Shown here in pieces: positions 44,644 to 54,908 of a DNA stretch of 64,000 nucleotides. The notes below the pieces were generated by a model that made no database searches, was not told the DNA's origin, and saw only the letters and a list, made by a program, of their open reading frames with translations. Position 1 is the stretch's first letter, and the number at the start of each line of letters is the position of its first letter. The position numbers and the translations under genes were made by a program. The stretch covers positions 372,001-436,000 of the forward strand of contig CAWGHW010000013.1 of the NCBI GenBank assembly GCA_963822485.1, given 5' to 3'. The DNA is from DASUBV01 sp963822485 (lineage in GTDB: Bacteria > Actinomycetota > Actinomycetes > Streptosporangiales > Streptosporangiaceae).

Positions 44644-47600
44644 GTGGCGGCCTTCAAGCGTGACCCGCGCGGGCTGGTGCTCAACTGGCCCGTGTACCGG
44701 CAGCTGACCGGGCGGGACGGGCTGGGCCGCGGCGACGCCGTCCGCTCGCCGCACACCGAGCACGCCGAGCCGCGCACCGAGGCGGCCGACCGGGTCGTGT
44801 CCTCCGTCTGCCCGTACTGCGCCGTGGGCTGCGGCCAGCGGGTGTTCGTGAAGAAGATCGACGGCCGGGACACGGTCACCCAGATCGAGGGCGACCCGGA
44901 CTCGCCGGTCTCCCGCGGGCGCCTGTGCCCCAAGGGGGCGGCCAGCAAGCAGCTGGTCACCCACTCCGGGCGGCAGACCAGGGTGCTCTACCGGCGCCCC
45001 TACGGCACCGAGTGGGAGCCGCTGGGCCTGGACCAGGCGATGGAGATGATCGCCGACCGGGTGCTGGCCACCCGGGCCCAGACCTGGCAGGAGGACGCCG
45101 GCGGGAAGCGGGTCCGGCGCACGCTGGGCTTCGCCAGCCTGGGCGGCGCCACGCTGGACAACGAGGAGAACTACCTCATCAAGAAGCTCTGGAGCGCGCT
45201 GGGCGCGATCCAGATCGAGAACCAGGCCCGGATATGACACTCCGCCACAGTTCCCGGTCTGGGAACTAGCTTCGGCCGCGGCGGGGCCACCACCTTCCCG
45301 CGCGACCTGATCAACTCCGACGCCATCGTCATCTGCGGCTCGAACATGGCCGAGTGCCATCCGGTCGCGTTCCAGTGGGTGGTGGAGGCCAAGAAGCGCG
45401 GCGCCACGGTCATCCACGTCGACCCGCGGTTCACCCGGACCAGCGCGCTGGCCAGCCTGCACGTGCCGACCCGGGCCGGCGGTGACATCGTGTTCCTGGG
45501 CGCGCTGATCAACCACGTGCTGTCGGGCGGGCACGAGTTCCGCGAGTACGTCACCGCCTACACCAACGCGGCCGACATCCTGCCCGAGGAGTTCTCCGAC
45601 TCCGAGCAGGGCGACGGCCTGTTCTCCGGCTACGACCCGAAGACCCGCACCTACGACAACGCCTCCTGGCAGCCGACCGGCGAGCGGGACGAGACGCTGA
45701 CCCACCCGCGCTGCGTGTTCCAGGTGCTCAGGCGGCACTTCGCCCGGTACACCCCCGACCTGGTCGAGCAGGTCTGCGGCATCGGCCCGGCCGACTTCGC
45801 CAGGATCGCCGCCACCCTGGTCGCCTCCAGCGGCCGGGACAAGACCACCTGCTGGGTGTACGCGGTCGGCTGGACCCAGCACACCACCGGGGTGCAGCAC
45901 ATCAGGACCGCGTCCATCCTGCAGATGCTGCTGGGCAACATGGGCCGGCCCGGCGGCGGCATCCTGGCCCTGCGCGGGCACGCCAACATCCAGGGCGCCA
46001 CCGACATCCCGACCCTGTTCCACCTGCTCGGCGGCTACCTGCCCATGCCGTCGGCGGGCGAGAGCATGGACGAGTACCTGGCCAAGATCCCGGACACCGG
46101 CTTCTGGGGCAACAAGCGCGCCTACCTGGTCAGCATGCTCAAGTCCTGGTTCGGCCGCGCCGCCACCGCCGACAACGACTTCTGCTTCGGCTACCTGCCC
46201 CGGATCACCGGCGACCACGGCACCTACCGGACCGTCCTCGACATGATCGACAAGAAGGTCAAGGGGTACTTCCTGCTCGGCGAGAACCCGGCCGTGGGCT
46301 CGGCCGGCGGCCGGCTCCAGCGGCTGGCCCTGGCCAGCCTGGACTGGCTGGTGGTCAAGGACCTGACCCTGATCGAGAGCGCCACGTTCTGGAAGAACGG
46401 GCCGGAGATCGCCACCGGCGAGCTGGTCACCGGGCAGATCCCGACCGAGGTGTTCTTCCTGCCCGCCGCCTCGCACGTGGAGAAGGACGGCAGCTTCACC
46501 AACACCCAGCGGCTGCTCCAGTGGCACGCCAAGGCGCTGGACCCGCCCGGCGACGCCCGCAGCGACCTGTCGTTCATCTACCACCTGGGCAAGCTCATCC
46601 GGGCCCGGCTGGCCGGCTCCGCGGCCGAGGCCGACCGGCCCGTGCTCGACCTGACCTGGGACTACCCCGAGCACGGCGCGGAGGCCGAGCCGTCGGCCGA
46701 GGCGGTGCTGGCCGAGCTGAACGGCTATGCCCCCGACGGCACGCCGCTGTCCACCTTCGCCCAGCTCAAGGACGACGGCTCGACCTCCTGCGCCAGCTGG
46801 ATCCACGCGGGCAGCTTCGCGGGCGGGGTGAACCAGACCGCGCGGCGGATGCCGTGGCCGATGCAGTCCTGGGTGGCGCCCGAGTGGGGCTGGGCCTGGC
46901 CGGCCAACCGGCGGATCCTGTACAACCGGGCCTCGGCCGACCCGCAGGGCCGCCCGTGGAGCGCGGCCAAGGCCTACGTCTGGTGGGACGAGCAGGCGGG
47001 CGAGTGGACCGGCCACGACGTGCCCGACTTCGAGAAGAACAAGCCGCCCGGCTTCGTGCCCGAGCCGGGGGCCAGGGGCCCGGCCGCGCTGGGCGGCGCC
47101 GACCCGTTCATCCTCCAGGCCGACGGCAAGGCGGCGCTGTTCGTGCCCAGGGGCCTTCAGGACGGGCCGCTGCCCGCGCACTTCGAGGCCAGCGAGTCGC
47201 CGTTGCGCAACCGGGTCTACAAGCAGGACGCCAGCCCGGTCTCGATCCTGTACTCCGACCGGCGGGCCACCCACGCCCAGCTCGGCGGGCACGGCGCCAC
47301 GTTCCCGTTCATCGTCACCACCTACCGGCTGACCGAGCACCACACCGCCGGGTCGATGAGCCGCACGCTGGGCCGGCTGGCCGAGCTCCAGCCCGAGCTG
47401 TTCTGCGAGGTCTCCCCGGCGCTAGCCCGCGAGCGCGGGCTGGAGAACGGCGGCTGGGCCACGATCGTCAGCGCCCGGGCGGTCATCGAGGCCAAGGTGC
47501 TGGTCACCCGCCGCAACCGGCCGCTGCGCATCCCCGGCGAGGGCGTGATCCACCAGGTCGGCCTGCCCTACCACTGGGGCGGCGAGGGCCTCGTCACCGG

Positions 47601-47838
47601 TGACTCGGTCAACGACCTGCTGCCCTTCGCCCTGGACCCGAACGTGTTCATCCAGGAGAGTAAGGCGTCGACCTGTGACATCAGGCCTGGCCGCCGGCCC
47701 CGCGGCCGGGCCAGGATGGAGCTGGTCGAGGAGTACCGTAACCGGGCCGGCCTGGATGAGGGCTATGACATGCCGCCCGACCCGGACACCGCGGCCGGGC
47801 CCGGCGGTATCGGAGGGACCTGGCAGCATGACGAATGA
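44644..47838 (+). CDS. fdhA: Formate dehydrogenase catalytic subunit, selenoprotein (Sec encoded by UGA 45235-45237)
   Basis: 1064 residues when the in-frame UGA at 45235-45237 is read as selenocysteine (Sec198 from GTG 44644; TTG 44632 is an alternative start). Before it lie the [4Fe-4S] ligands CPYCAVGCG and LCPKGAASKQLV and the join NQARI; after it comes HSATVPGLGTSFGRGGAT, the invariant Sec/Cys site of FDH-N/O enzymes. The molybdopterin guanine dinucleotide-binding parts follow (VIHVDPRFTRTSA, LLGNMGRPGGGI, GYFLLGENPAVGS). It oxidises formate to CO2. Upstream and downstream parts are in the same frame, with no other lesion. Confidence 0.92.
45250..45266 (+). promoter_or_regulatory. Bacterial SECIS-like hairpin
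   Basis: GTTCCC-GGTCT-GGGAAC begins 12 nt after the UGA codon. The GGUCU apical loop over a short GC stem is the same as in the E. coli fdhF SECIS (AGGUCU loop), which SelB recognises. The bulged U of the E. coli element is not seen; the stem here is fully paired. Confidence 0.75.
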
Positions 47839-47879
47839 CCATGACGAATGACCGTGACGAATGACCATGACGAGTAACC
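47828..47879. repeat. 13-bp tandem repeats ATGACGAATGACC between fdh subunit genes
   Basis: Four 13-bp units (47828, 47841, 47854, 47867) run directly into the ATG of the beta-subunit gene at 47880. The alpha stop (47836-47838) lies in the first unit. Each unit carries start and stop codons in different frames (ATGACGAATGA), which could let a ribosome shuttle to the next gene without a ribosome binding site. Confidence 0.85.
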
Positions 47880-48797
47880 ATGAGTCGTAACCGCCTCTCC
47901 GGGCCGCTGCACGACGTCTCCGGGGACGCCGGCTACGACAGCCACCCCGAGCGGGTCGGCTTCTTCACCGACACCAGCGTGTGCATCGGCTGCAAGGCGT
48001 GCGAGGTGGCCTGCAAGGAGTGGAACGGCCTGCCCGACCCCGAGGCCGACATGCTCAAGCTGACCGGCATGTCCTACGACAACACCGGCGCGCTGGGCGC
48101 GAACAGCTGGCGGCACGTGGCGTTCATCGAGGACACCGTGCCCGCGCCGTATCCGGGAGCACTGGCGCCGCAGGACGGCGGGGACCTGCTGTCCGCCGTG
48201 GCCGAGGCGGACGGCGACGGCGAGGGCGGCGCGACCCGGTGGCTGATGTCCTCGGACGTGTGCAAGCACTGCACCCACGCCGCCTGCCTGGACGTCTGCC
48301 CGACCGGCGCCCTGGTCCGCACCGAGTTCGGCACCGTGATCGTGCAGCCTGACGTGTGCAACGGCTGCGCCTACTGCGTGTCGGCCTGCCCGTTCGGCGT
48401 CATCGACCGGCGCGAGGACGACGGCCGGGCCTGGAAGTGCACCATGTGCTACGACCGGCTGCGCGGCGACCTGGAGCCCGCCTGCGCCACGGCCTGCCCC
48501 ACCGACTCGATCCAGTTCGGCCCGCTGGACGAGCTGCGCGCCATCGCGCAGACCCGGCTGGAGGAGGTACGCCAGTCCGGCGCCACGCAGGCCCGGCTCT
48601 ACGGCGAGGACCCCGAGGACGGCGTCGGCGGCGGCGGCGCGTTCTTCCTGCTGCTGGACGAGCCCGAGGTCTACGGCCTGCCGCCGGACCCGGTGGTCAC
48701 CACCAGGGACCTGCCCGCCATGTGGCGGCAGGCCGGCCTGGCCGCCGCCACGATGGTCGTCGGCGTGGCCGTGGCCTTCGCCGGGCGGCGGTCATGA
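47880..48797 (+). CDS. fdhB: Formate dehydrogenase iron-sulfur (beta) subunit
   Basis: 305 residues. Four ferredoxin-like [4Fe-4S] sites are seen: CIGCKACEVACKEWNGLP, CKHCTHAACLDVCPTGAL, CNGCAYCVSACPFGVI and CTMCYDRL with CATACPTDSI. They carry electrons from the catalytic subunit to the membrane. One C-terminal hydrophobic segment (AAATMVVGVAVAFAG) could anchor it. It overlaps the next gene by ATGA (48794-48797). Confidence 0.94.
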   Translation: MSRNRLSGPLHDVSGDAGYDSHPERVGFFTDTSVCIGCKACEVACKEWNGLPDPEADMLKLTGMSYDNTGALGANSWRHVAFIEDTVPAPYPGALAPQDGGDLLSAVAEADGDGEGGATRWLMSSDVCKHCTHAACLDVCPTGALVRTEFGTVIVQPDVCNGCAYCVSACPFGVIDRREDDGRAWKCTMCYDRLRGDLEPACATACPTDSIQFGPLDELRAIAQTRLEEVRQSGATQARLYGEDPEDGVGGGGAFFLLLDEPEVYGLPPDPVVTTRDLPAMWRQAGLAAATMVVGVAVAFAGRRS

Positions 48798-49723
48798 AGA
48801 GGGGCGCGGGCGCCGAGCAGGAGATGGTGCCCGAGGCCGAGTTCCGGTCCTACTACGGCCAGCCGATCCTCAAGATCCCGCGCTGGAAGTCCCCGCACCT
48901 GCCCGCCTACCTGTACCTGGGCGGCCTGTCCGGGGCGTCGGCGGTCATGGGCGCGGCCGCCGCGGCCACCGGCCGCCGCGGGCTGGCCCGGGCGGGCCGG
49001 GTCACCGCGGCCGCGGCGGCCATGGGCGGCACCGGATTCCTCATCGCCGAGCTGGGGCGGCCCGAGCGGTTCCTGCACATGCTGCGGGTGGCCAAGCCCA
49101 CCTCGCCCATGAGCATGGGCTCCTGGCTGCTGGCGGCCCACTCCGGCCTGGCCAGCGCGGCCGTGGGCAGCGACCTGACCGGCATCGCTCCCGGCCTGGG
49201 TGCCGCGGCGGGCGCGGCCTCGGCCGTGACCGGCCCGCTGCTGGCCACCTACACCGGCGTGCTGCTGGCCGACACGGCCGTGCCCGCCTGGCACGAGGCC
49301 TACCGCCACCTCCCGTTCCTGTTCGCGGGCTCGGCGATGGCCTCGGCCGGGGCGGCGGGACTGGCCGCCACGGCCCTGGGCTCGGGCCGGGACCGCGGTC
49401 CCGCGGCCCGGATGGCCGTGCTGGGCGCGCTGATCGAGATGGCGGCCGCCTACGACCTGGAGCGCAGCCTGGGCCTGACCGCCGAGGTCTACCGCCAGGG
49501 CGAGGCGGGCCAGATGATGCGGGCCGCCCGCTGGCTGACCCCGGCCGGCGGGGTCGCCGCCCTGGCCGCCCCGCGCAGCCGGGCGGCGGCGCTGGCCGCC
49601 GCCGGGCTGCTCACGGCCGGGGCGCTGACCACCCGGCTCGGCGTGTTCAAGGCCGGCCCCGCCTCGGCCGCCGACCCCAAGTACGTCATCGCCAGCCAGC
49701 GCCCTACCAGGTCTCAGAGCTGA
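48794..49723 (+). CDS. NrfD/PsrC-like membrane subunit of formate dehydrogenase
   Basis: 309 residues with about eight hydrophobic segments and a soluble start (EFRSYYGQPILKIPRWKSPHLPAYLYLGGLSG). NrfD-type quinone-interacting subunits are found in actinobacterial FDH operons in place of the cytochrome b gamma subunit. GRPERFLHMLRVAKPTSPMSMGSW is the most typical segment. Its 3' end overlaps by 20 bp the convergent decayed gene that follows. Confidence 0.9.
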   Translation: MKRGAGAEQEMVPEAEFRSYYGQPILKIPRWKSPHLPAYLYLGGLSGASAVMGAAAAATGRRGLARAGRVTAAAAAMGGTGFLIAELGRPERFLHMLRVAKPTSPMSMGSWLLAAHSGLASAAVGSDLTGIAPGLGAAAGAASAVTGPLLATYTGVLLADTAVPAWHEAYRHLPFLFAGSAMASAGAAGLAATALGSGRDRGPAARMAVLGALIEMAAAYDLERSLGLTAEVYRQGEAGQMMRAARWLTPAGGVAALAAPRSRAAALAAAGLLTAGALTTRLGVFKAGPASAADPKYVIASQRPTRSQS

Positions 49724-50888
49724 CGTCGCTGCCCGGGGGCGCCAGCCGGTGCAGGCGGCCGCCGGCGATCCAGCCGTTGAAGGTGCCCGCCACGGGGCCC
49801 CTGAGCCAGCCGCTCCCGACAGCGATGAGGATCCGGCCCGCCGGACCCGGCACGAAGGACTGCATAAAGTCGGCGCTGCTGGTGGTCAGCGAGTAAAGGA
49901 CGTGAAGCTGCCGGCCGGTCCGCGCATCGAACCGGGTGACAATCATCCGCTGGCGCGGGCGACCGTGCTGCCGGCGCTGGCGGACGGCGGTCACCACCGA
50001 GCCGTCCGGGCTGATCGCCGCCGCCCCGAGGTAGCCATCCGAGCGCAGCAGCTGCCGTCCGCTGGTCAGGGTGCCGCCCCGGCCCGCCGGGTTCAGCGTC
50101 CGCACCGCCTCGTAGTTGCCGAACGGTCCCCCCCTGACGCACCCTTTGCTCGTGGCACAGGTCCAGTACCCCAGGTAGACCAGCTCGCGCCCGTTCGCGG
50201 TCCAGGACAGCTGCAAGATCCACGCCGCGCGCGGGTTCTGGCCGGGCGGAGCGCCGCCGGCCCAGGTCGTCCGTGCGCCGGTGCGCGTGCTGAGGACGAC
50301 GACCTGCTCTGCTGGCCGGCTCCTGACGATGTCGCGCCGCAGGCCGAGGGCCAGCTGGGCGCCGCTGGGCGACACGGCCATCGCCACTACCACGTTGTGA
50401 CCCAGGTTCCCGCCCGGCACCGAGGTCAGGTGGCTGACCTGCCCGGCGGGCGTGACCTGGAAGCGGTAGATCCGGGCCGGGGCGCGCTGGGTGGTCGAAG
50501 TCGGCGAAGAAGGTCCGGTCATCGGCGGTGGTGACAGCCTGGAACTGCCCCCGCCCCGGCCCCGGGACGACCGCGGTCACCCGGCCGGTGGCCGTGGCCC
50601 GGATGACCAGTTTCGAGCTCAGACGTGATCTCGGCGTAGTACCGGGGCGGCCCCCGGGCCGGTGCTCGCCGGCGCCGTGCGCAGGCGGGCCGAGACGGCC
50701 ACGACAATGCCGGCGATCAGGGCGATGGCGGCGGCCGAGGCGACAGCGGCCAGCCAGCGGCGGGGGCTGCGGCCGGCGGACGCGGGACGGGGCGCCGACG
50801 TCTCGCCGAGCGGGCGCAGGCTGGGGGCGGTCACCGAGCGGGCGGCGGCGTCCAGGGCGTCGGTCAGGCGGTCTTCGGTTGCGGTCAT
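49704..50888 (-). pseudogene. Sigma-factor-linked membrane protein with C-terminal beta-propeller-like domain, three frameshifts
   Basis: The N-terminal part (MTATEDRLTDALDAAARSV and a membrane helix, WLAAVASAAAIALIAGIVVAVSA) starts at 50888, overlapping the sigma factor stop by 4 bp, as anti-sigma factors do. The continuation is spread over all frames: PRYYAEIT near 50640, then LVIRATATGRVTAVVPGPG near 50600, then TTQRAPARIYRFQVTPAG from about 50490 to the end. Three +1 steps sum to the original frame. It is either decayed or affected by sequence errors. The C-terminal WD/PD40-like repeats would be extracytoplasmic. Confidence 0.75.
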
Positions 50889-51520
50889 GACTTCTCCCCG
50901 ATCTTGCGGGCCAGCGCGGCCAGGCCCCGTGCGGCGCTCGACTTGACCGCGCCCGCGCTGATGCCCAGCGTGGCGGCGATCTCGGCCTCGGACAGGCCCA
51001 GGTAGTAGCGGAGGACCAGAACCTCGCGGCGGCGTGGCGGAAGCTGGCTGAGCGCGGCCAGGACCTGCCTGCGGTCCTCGGCCAGCAGGGCCTGGCCTTC
51101 GGCCGAGTCCTGGACGCCCGGCCCGTCCAGGACGGCGCTGACGCGGTAGACGGTGGCCCGGTGCCGCAGCACCGACCGGCAGCCGTTGACGACGGCCTGG
51201 CGGGCGTAGGCCAGCCCGCCGTCGTCCCGGCTGGCCACGTGCCGGTCGCGGGCCTGGAGCCGGGCGAACACGTCCTGGACGACGTCCTCGGCGGTGGGCC
51301 GGTCCCCGACCAGCAGCAGCGCCAGCCGGACCAGCTCCAGGTGGTGCCGGCGGAATAGCGCGGCCAGGTCAAGGCGCTGCGGGCCGGCCGGGATGTCGCC
51401 GTCGGCCGCCTCGAGCGTGCCGCCCGGAGCCAGGGCCGCGTGGCGATTGCGATCGTTCACGCCTATGACACGCGCCAGCCCGGGCTGGGGTTGCCCGCCG
51501 CCGGAGCCGGACTGGCTCAC
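50885..51520 (-). CDS. SigE-family ECF RNA polymerase sigma factor
   Basis: About 211 residues. Region 2 appears in LFRRHHLELVRLALLLVGDRPTAEDVVQDVFARL and region 4 in LPPRRREVLVLRYYLGLSEAEIAATLGISAGAVKSSAARGLAAL, typical of the SigE (ECF) group common in actinomycetes. The start at 51520 is tentative; a GTG at about 51470 (VIGVNDRNRH) is also possible. Translationally coupled to the decayed gene downstream, its likely regulator. Confidence 0.9.
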   Translation of the reverse strand: MSQSGSGGGQPQPGLARVIGVNDRNRHAALAPGGTLEAADGDIPAGPQRLDLAALFRRHHLELVRLALLLVGDRPTAEDVVQDVFARLQARDRHVASRDDGGLAYARQAVVNGCRSVLRHRATVYRVSAVLDGPGVQDSAEGQALLAEDRRQVLAALSQLPPRRREVLVLRYYLGLSEAEIAATLGISAGAVKSSAARGLAALARKIGEKS

Positions 51521-51550
51521 CGGCCGCGGTGGGCGGGCGGCCGGGGCCCG

Positions 51551-54500
51551 TTAATCGTCGCGACGCCATTTCCAGCGACCGTACGAGGCGTGCTCCACCC
51601 GGCCGGCCGCGGCCTCCTCGGTCAGCCAGCGGTGGATCGTCTGGTGGGCGACGTCGTAGCCCGCCACCGACAGCTGGTCGGCGATGCTGCGCACGATCAG
51701 GCCCTTCACCCCGGCCGACTGGAGCATGGCGACCATCCGCTGCCGGGCCGGGTGCCCGGCGTCCTGGGCCGCGCTGGCGGCCAGCTCGGCGAAGCGCTCC
51801 TCGGCCCGGCCGATGGGCGGCGCGGTGGCCGGAGAGACGGCCGGGGTGACTGCCGGAGGAGACGGCCGGAGTGACGGCCGGGGAGATGGCCGGCATTCCC
51901 GCCGACGGGCAGGCCGGCAGCGCCTCGGCCTGCGGCGGCGCCTGGATCGGGATGCGCTGCTGGCCGCCCGCCAGCGCGGGAACCAGCGGCCGGCTGCCGA
52001 CGCCGGGGATCCGGGCGATCCGGCCCGGCGACCAGCGGGTCCGGTAGTCCTCGCCCAGCGCCTCCTCCAGCACCTTGTCCGGCCCGGGCCGGACCCGGCC
52101 GTAGCGCTCGGCGATCTCGCTGATCATCTCGTGCTCGATCCGGTAGAACTTGACCGGCAGCACGCGGCCGTTCTTGCCCTGCTGGACGATCCCGGTGCCC
52201 GGGTGGCGCAGCCGGGCCAGGTCGGTGGCGATCCTTGTGTCGTCGGGGATGATCAGCCGGGCGTCGCCCTCGGAGGCCACCCCGAGGCCGATGCGCACCG
52301 CGCACTGCGACTTCAGGTCGGCCGAGCCGAGCATCGTGACGGTGCCGCGCTGGGTGGCCATGATCAGGTCGATGGCCTCGGAGCGGCCGGTCATCACCAG
52401 CTGCGTGGCCAGGCGGGCCAGGGTGGCGTTGGTGACGCCGTCCAGCGAGCTGCGCGGCCCGCCCGTGCCGACGCCCAGGATCACCGCGATCTCGTCACAC
52501 ACCAGCAGCACGGCGGGCTGCTCGGGGGACGGGGTGATCTTCTCGCCGCCGCTGCCGGACCGGGACCGGGCCTGGATGGCCCGCTCCAGGGCGCGCAGCA
52601 TCCGCTCGGCCTCCTCCCGGTCGGTGGCCAGCCAGTCCACCACCGGGCGGGGGGTACGGCCGGCCAGCCACGGCTCGATCCACGGCGCGGCCATCCGGCC
52701 GCCCTTGAGGTCGATGGCGAAGACCAGCACGTCGGGGCACCGCGCGAGCTGAGCTAGCAGCACATTCAACAGGTTGCTGTTATGCGTCGGGATGCACGAC
52801 TCGCCGACGAGGTAGAGGTGGCTTGGGCTGTCGACGGCGATGCAGCGCACCGGGACAGACGGCACCGGCCGGATAGCGGTGATGTAGCGATGGCCGGCTG
52901 TCGAGCGCTCCCGGAGGACCTGCCGGGCTGCCTTGCGAGACAGTCTGAAGACCTTGTCGGCGGTCGTGAATGCCACCGTCCAGACCGTGCCGCAGTCCTT
53001 GCCGTCAAGCCGGGCGGTCTTGCTGCGCAGCGTCGACTTGTACCCGAGCGTGGCGACCAGGTGGCGCACGTCCTGCGCTAGCCGCTGCGAGGTGGAGTAA
53101 TACTCAATGCCGCCCTCTGAGCGGCAGTGACCGTCGGTGTCGAGCAGGCCAGCCAGCAGGGCGCGCCGCTGCGCCTCGGAAGCGCGCAGGTAGGCAGTGG
53201 GGATGTGCTTGGCGCCCAGCACCCCGATCTGGCGCAGTCGTACTTTCAGTCCGCCGATCCGGTAACCGGCGACCCGGGCTCTGGAGACCGTGTCTCGGGC
53301 CCGGGTTGACCACTGGTCGAGGCGTCCGTTGCGGCGTTCGGCCGCCCAGTGCGTGGCACATAGCCCTCGGGCCATGACCTTCCCGGTAGGGGAGCATCGC
53401 GAGGTGCCGGCGAGCAGGCACGTCCGGTCAATTCGCGGTCGTGGTGCCGCATCCCGGTCCGTTGAGGGCATGATCCAGACGGTCTCGCCTTCGGCCTCGA
53501 TCTCGGTGAGGATCTCCGCGTCGGCGGTCGTGATGGCGCCGGTCGCCGACCAGCCATCACCCAGCCACGCGCCGAGCGTGTACGGCGGCACGACCAGTTC
53601 CGCGTTGTCGGCCTGCAAGGGCGCGGCAACCCTGATGCTGTAGTTGTTCACCGCGCCGTCCGCCGTGACGCTGCTGCGGCCGGGAGTGCGCAGCGAGCCG
53701 CGCATGGTCTCGGTCGTGACGATCTCAGGCAGCTTCCGGCGGTAATCCTGGCTGTGGTGCCAGTCAATGCCCGTCGTCTTGCGCGGCCGATTGGGCAGGT
53801 TCGCCTTCGTCCGGGCAGACCGGCGCGAGGCGTCGGTGTCTACGAGCCACTGGTGGTCGCCGTCCGCCACGATCGCCGAGCCGTCGCTGAACTCGATCTC
53901 GTAACACGGGCGGCCATGGCGCACGTCCCAAACGTCCGTGACCCGGCAGGGCTGGCCGGTCTCGTCGTAGACGAAATCGTCGACCTGGATTTCGCCCATG
54001 ATCGTCCAGCCGCCGGGGGTGGGTACGGGCGTGTCCAGGGCCAGTGCCTTGCCCGAGCCTCGCAAACCTACGATCAGCGTGGCTACCTCGCGCAGGGTGA
54101 CCGCGCAGACCTGGCCGTCCTCGAACAGGCCGACCGGGATGGGCCGGGTGATGCTCAGCGAGCCCGGTGCAGTCGGCAGCGGCACGGTCTCGGCCAGCAC
54201 GTCCCGCTCGGCCACGTGCAGGATCACCTCGTGGGCCTGGGTGCCGCGCTCGAACCGCAGCGAGCCGTGCCGCAGGCGGGCGGCCACCTCGAGCTGCTCG
54301 GTGGCCGGGGCCAGGCCAGAGTAGGTGACCCGGCCGGAGCTGGGCAGCCGCAGGTGCACCAGGTAGCCGGCCAGGGTGTCCTCGCGGCCGGCGAACTTGA
54401 TGCCCTTGTGGCCGATGCGGGCCAGCAGGTCCGGCCACTTGCGCTGCTCGCGGGCGGCCTCGGCGGCCGCGGCGGCCAGCCGGGCCTGCTCGGCCTCCAG

Positions 54501-54908
54501 CTCCTGGCGGCGGCGGATCTCCGGGTACACCGGGATCAGGACCGCGGCCGCCACGACCAGGATCACGGCGGGCGGCCAGGACCACCGGCCGGCCAGCGCG
54601 GCGTAGGCCAGCCAGCCCCCGGCGATCACCGCGCAGGCGCTGCCGTAGATGCTGATGGCCAGGTTCCTGGCCGTGAGCAGGGCGGTCAGCACCAGCCCGG
54701 CGGCCAGCGCCAGGCAGCAGACGGCCACCGCCAGCGGCGCCAGCCGGACCGCCCCGGCCAGCGTGCCGGCCGCGTACAGCGCGACGGTGAGCGGCGGGCC
54801 GAGCCGCAGCGCTCGTCGCCGCGCGGTACGGACCGGGTCGGAATCAGATTCGATTGAGGACTGCGAGCTGGTCGGAAGTGCGGTCGGATCACTGATTCTC
54901 GACCACAT
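51551..54908 (-). CDS. FtsK/SpoIIIE-like DNA-translocase ATPase, intein-interrupted, C-terminal frameshift
   Basis: About 1115 residues including a 423-residue intein. The N-terminus (residues 30-135) has membrane segments. The motor domain is split in its P-loop: GLRGSGK is separated by the intein from SNLLNVLLAQLA, followed by Walker B VFAIDLKGG and VLLVCDEIAVILG. The C-terminal winged helix (LIVRSIADQLSVAGYDVAHQTIHRWL to RWKWRRDD at 51551) is in the next frame. Deleting one base in the GGAGGAG at about 51855-51861 joins them through SPAVTPAVSPAT-like repeats. Read uncorrected, it would run to 51369, overlapping the sigma gene. Confidence 0.85.
52779..54047 (-). mobile_element. Intein (class 3 type) with LAGLIDADG homing endonuclease domain
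   Basis: 423 residues, from Ala1 after GLRGSGK to Asn423 before Ser+1 of the extein. The N-terminal block is LALDTPVPTPGGWTIMGEI. The C-terminal blocks are CIAVDSPSHLYLVGE and CIPTHN. Ala at position 1 with Trp67 (DHQWLV), Cys402 and Thr421 fits the WCT triad of class 3 inteins. The endonuclease has both DOD motifs, LGAWLGDGW and LLAGLLDTDG. It sits in the ATPase P-loop, so splicing is required for activity. Confidence 0.88.

Noticed and set aside
45235..45237. Formate dehydrogenase as a nonsense-mutated pseudogene or two separate genes
   Set aside because: The UGA is exactly at the known Sec position, the frame is otherwise uninterrupted for more than 1000 codons, a SECIS-like hairpin follows, and tRNA-Sec plus selA, selB and selD are nearby.
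52764..52785. A possible fifth copy of the dispersed 19-mer near the intein end
   Set aside because: GTTGCTGTTATGCG shares only a short core with the complement of the 19-mer and is coding sequence at the intein junction.
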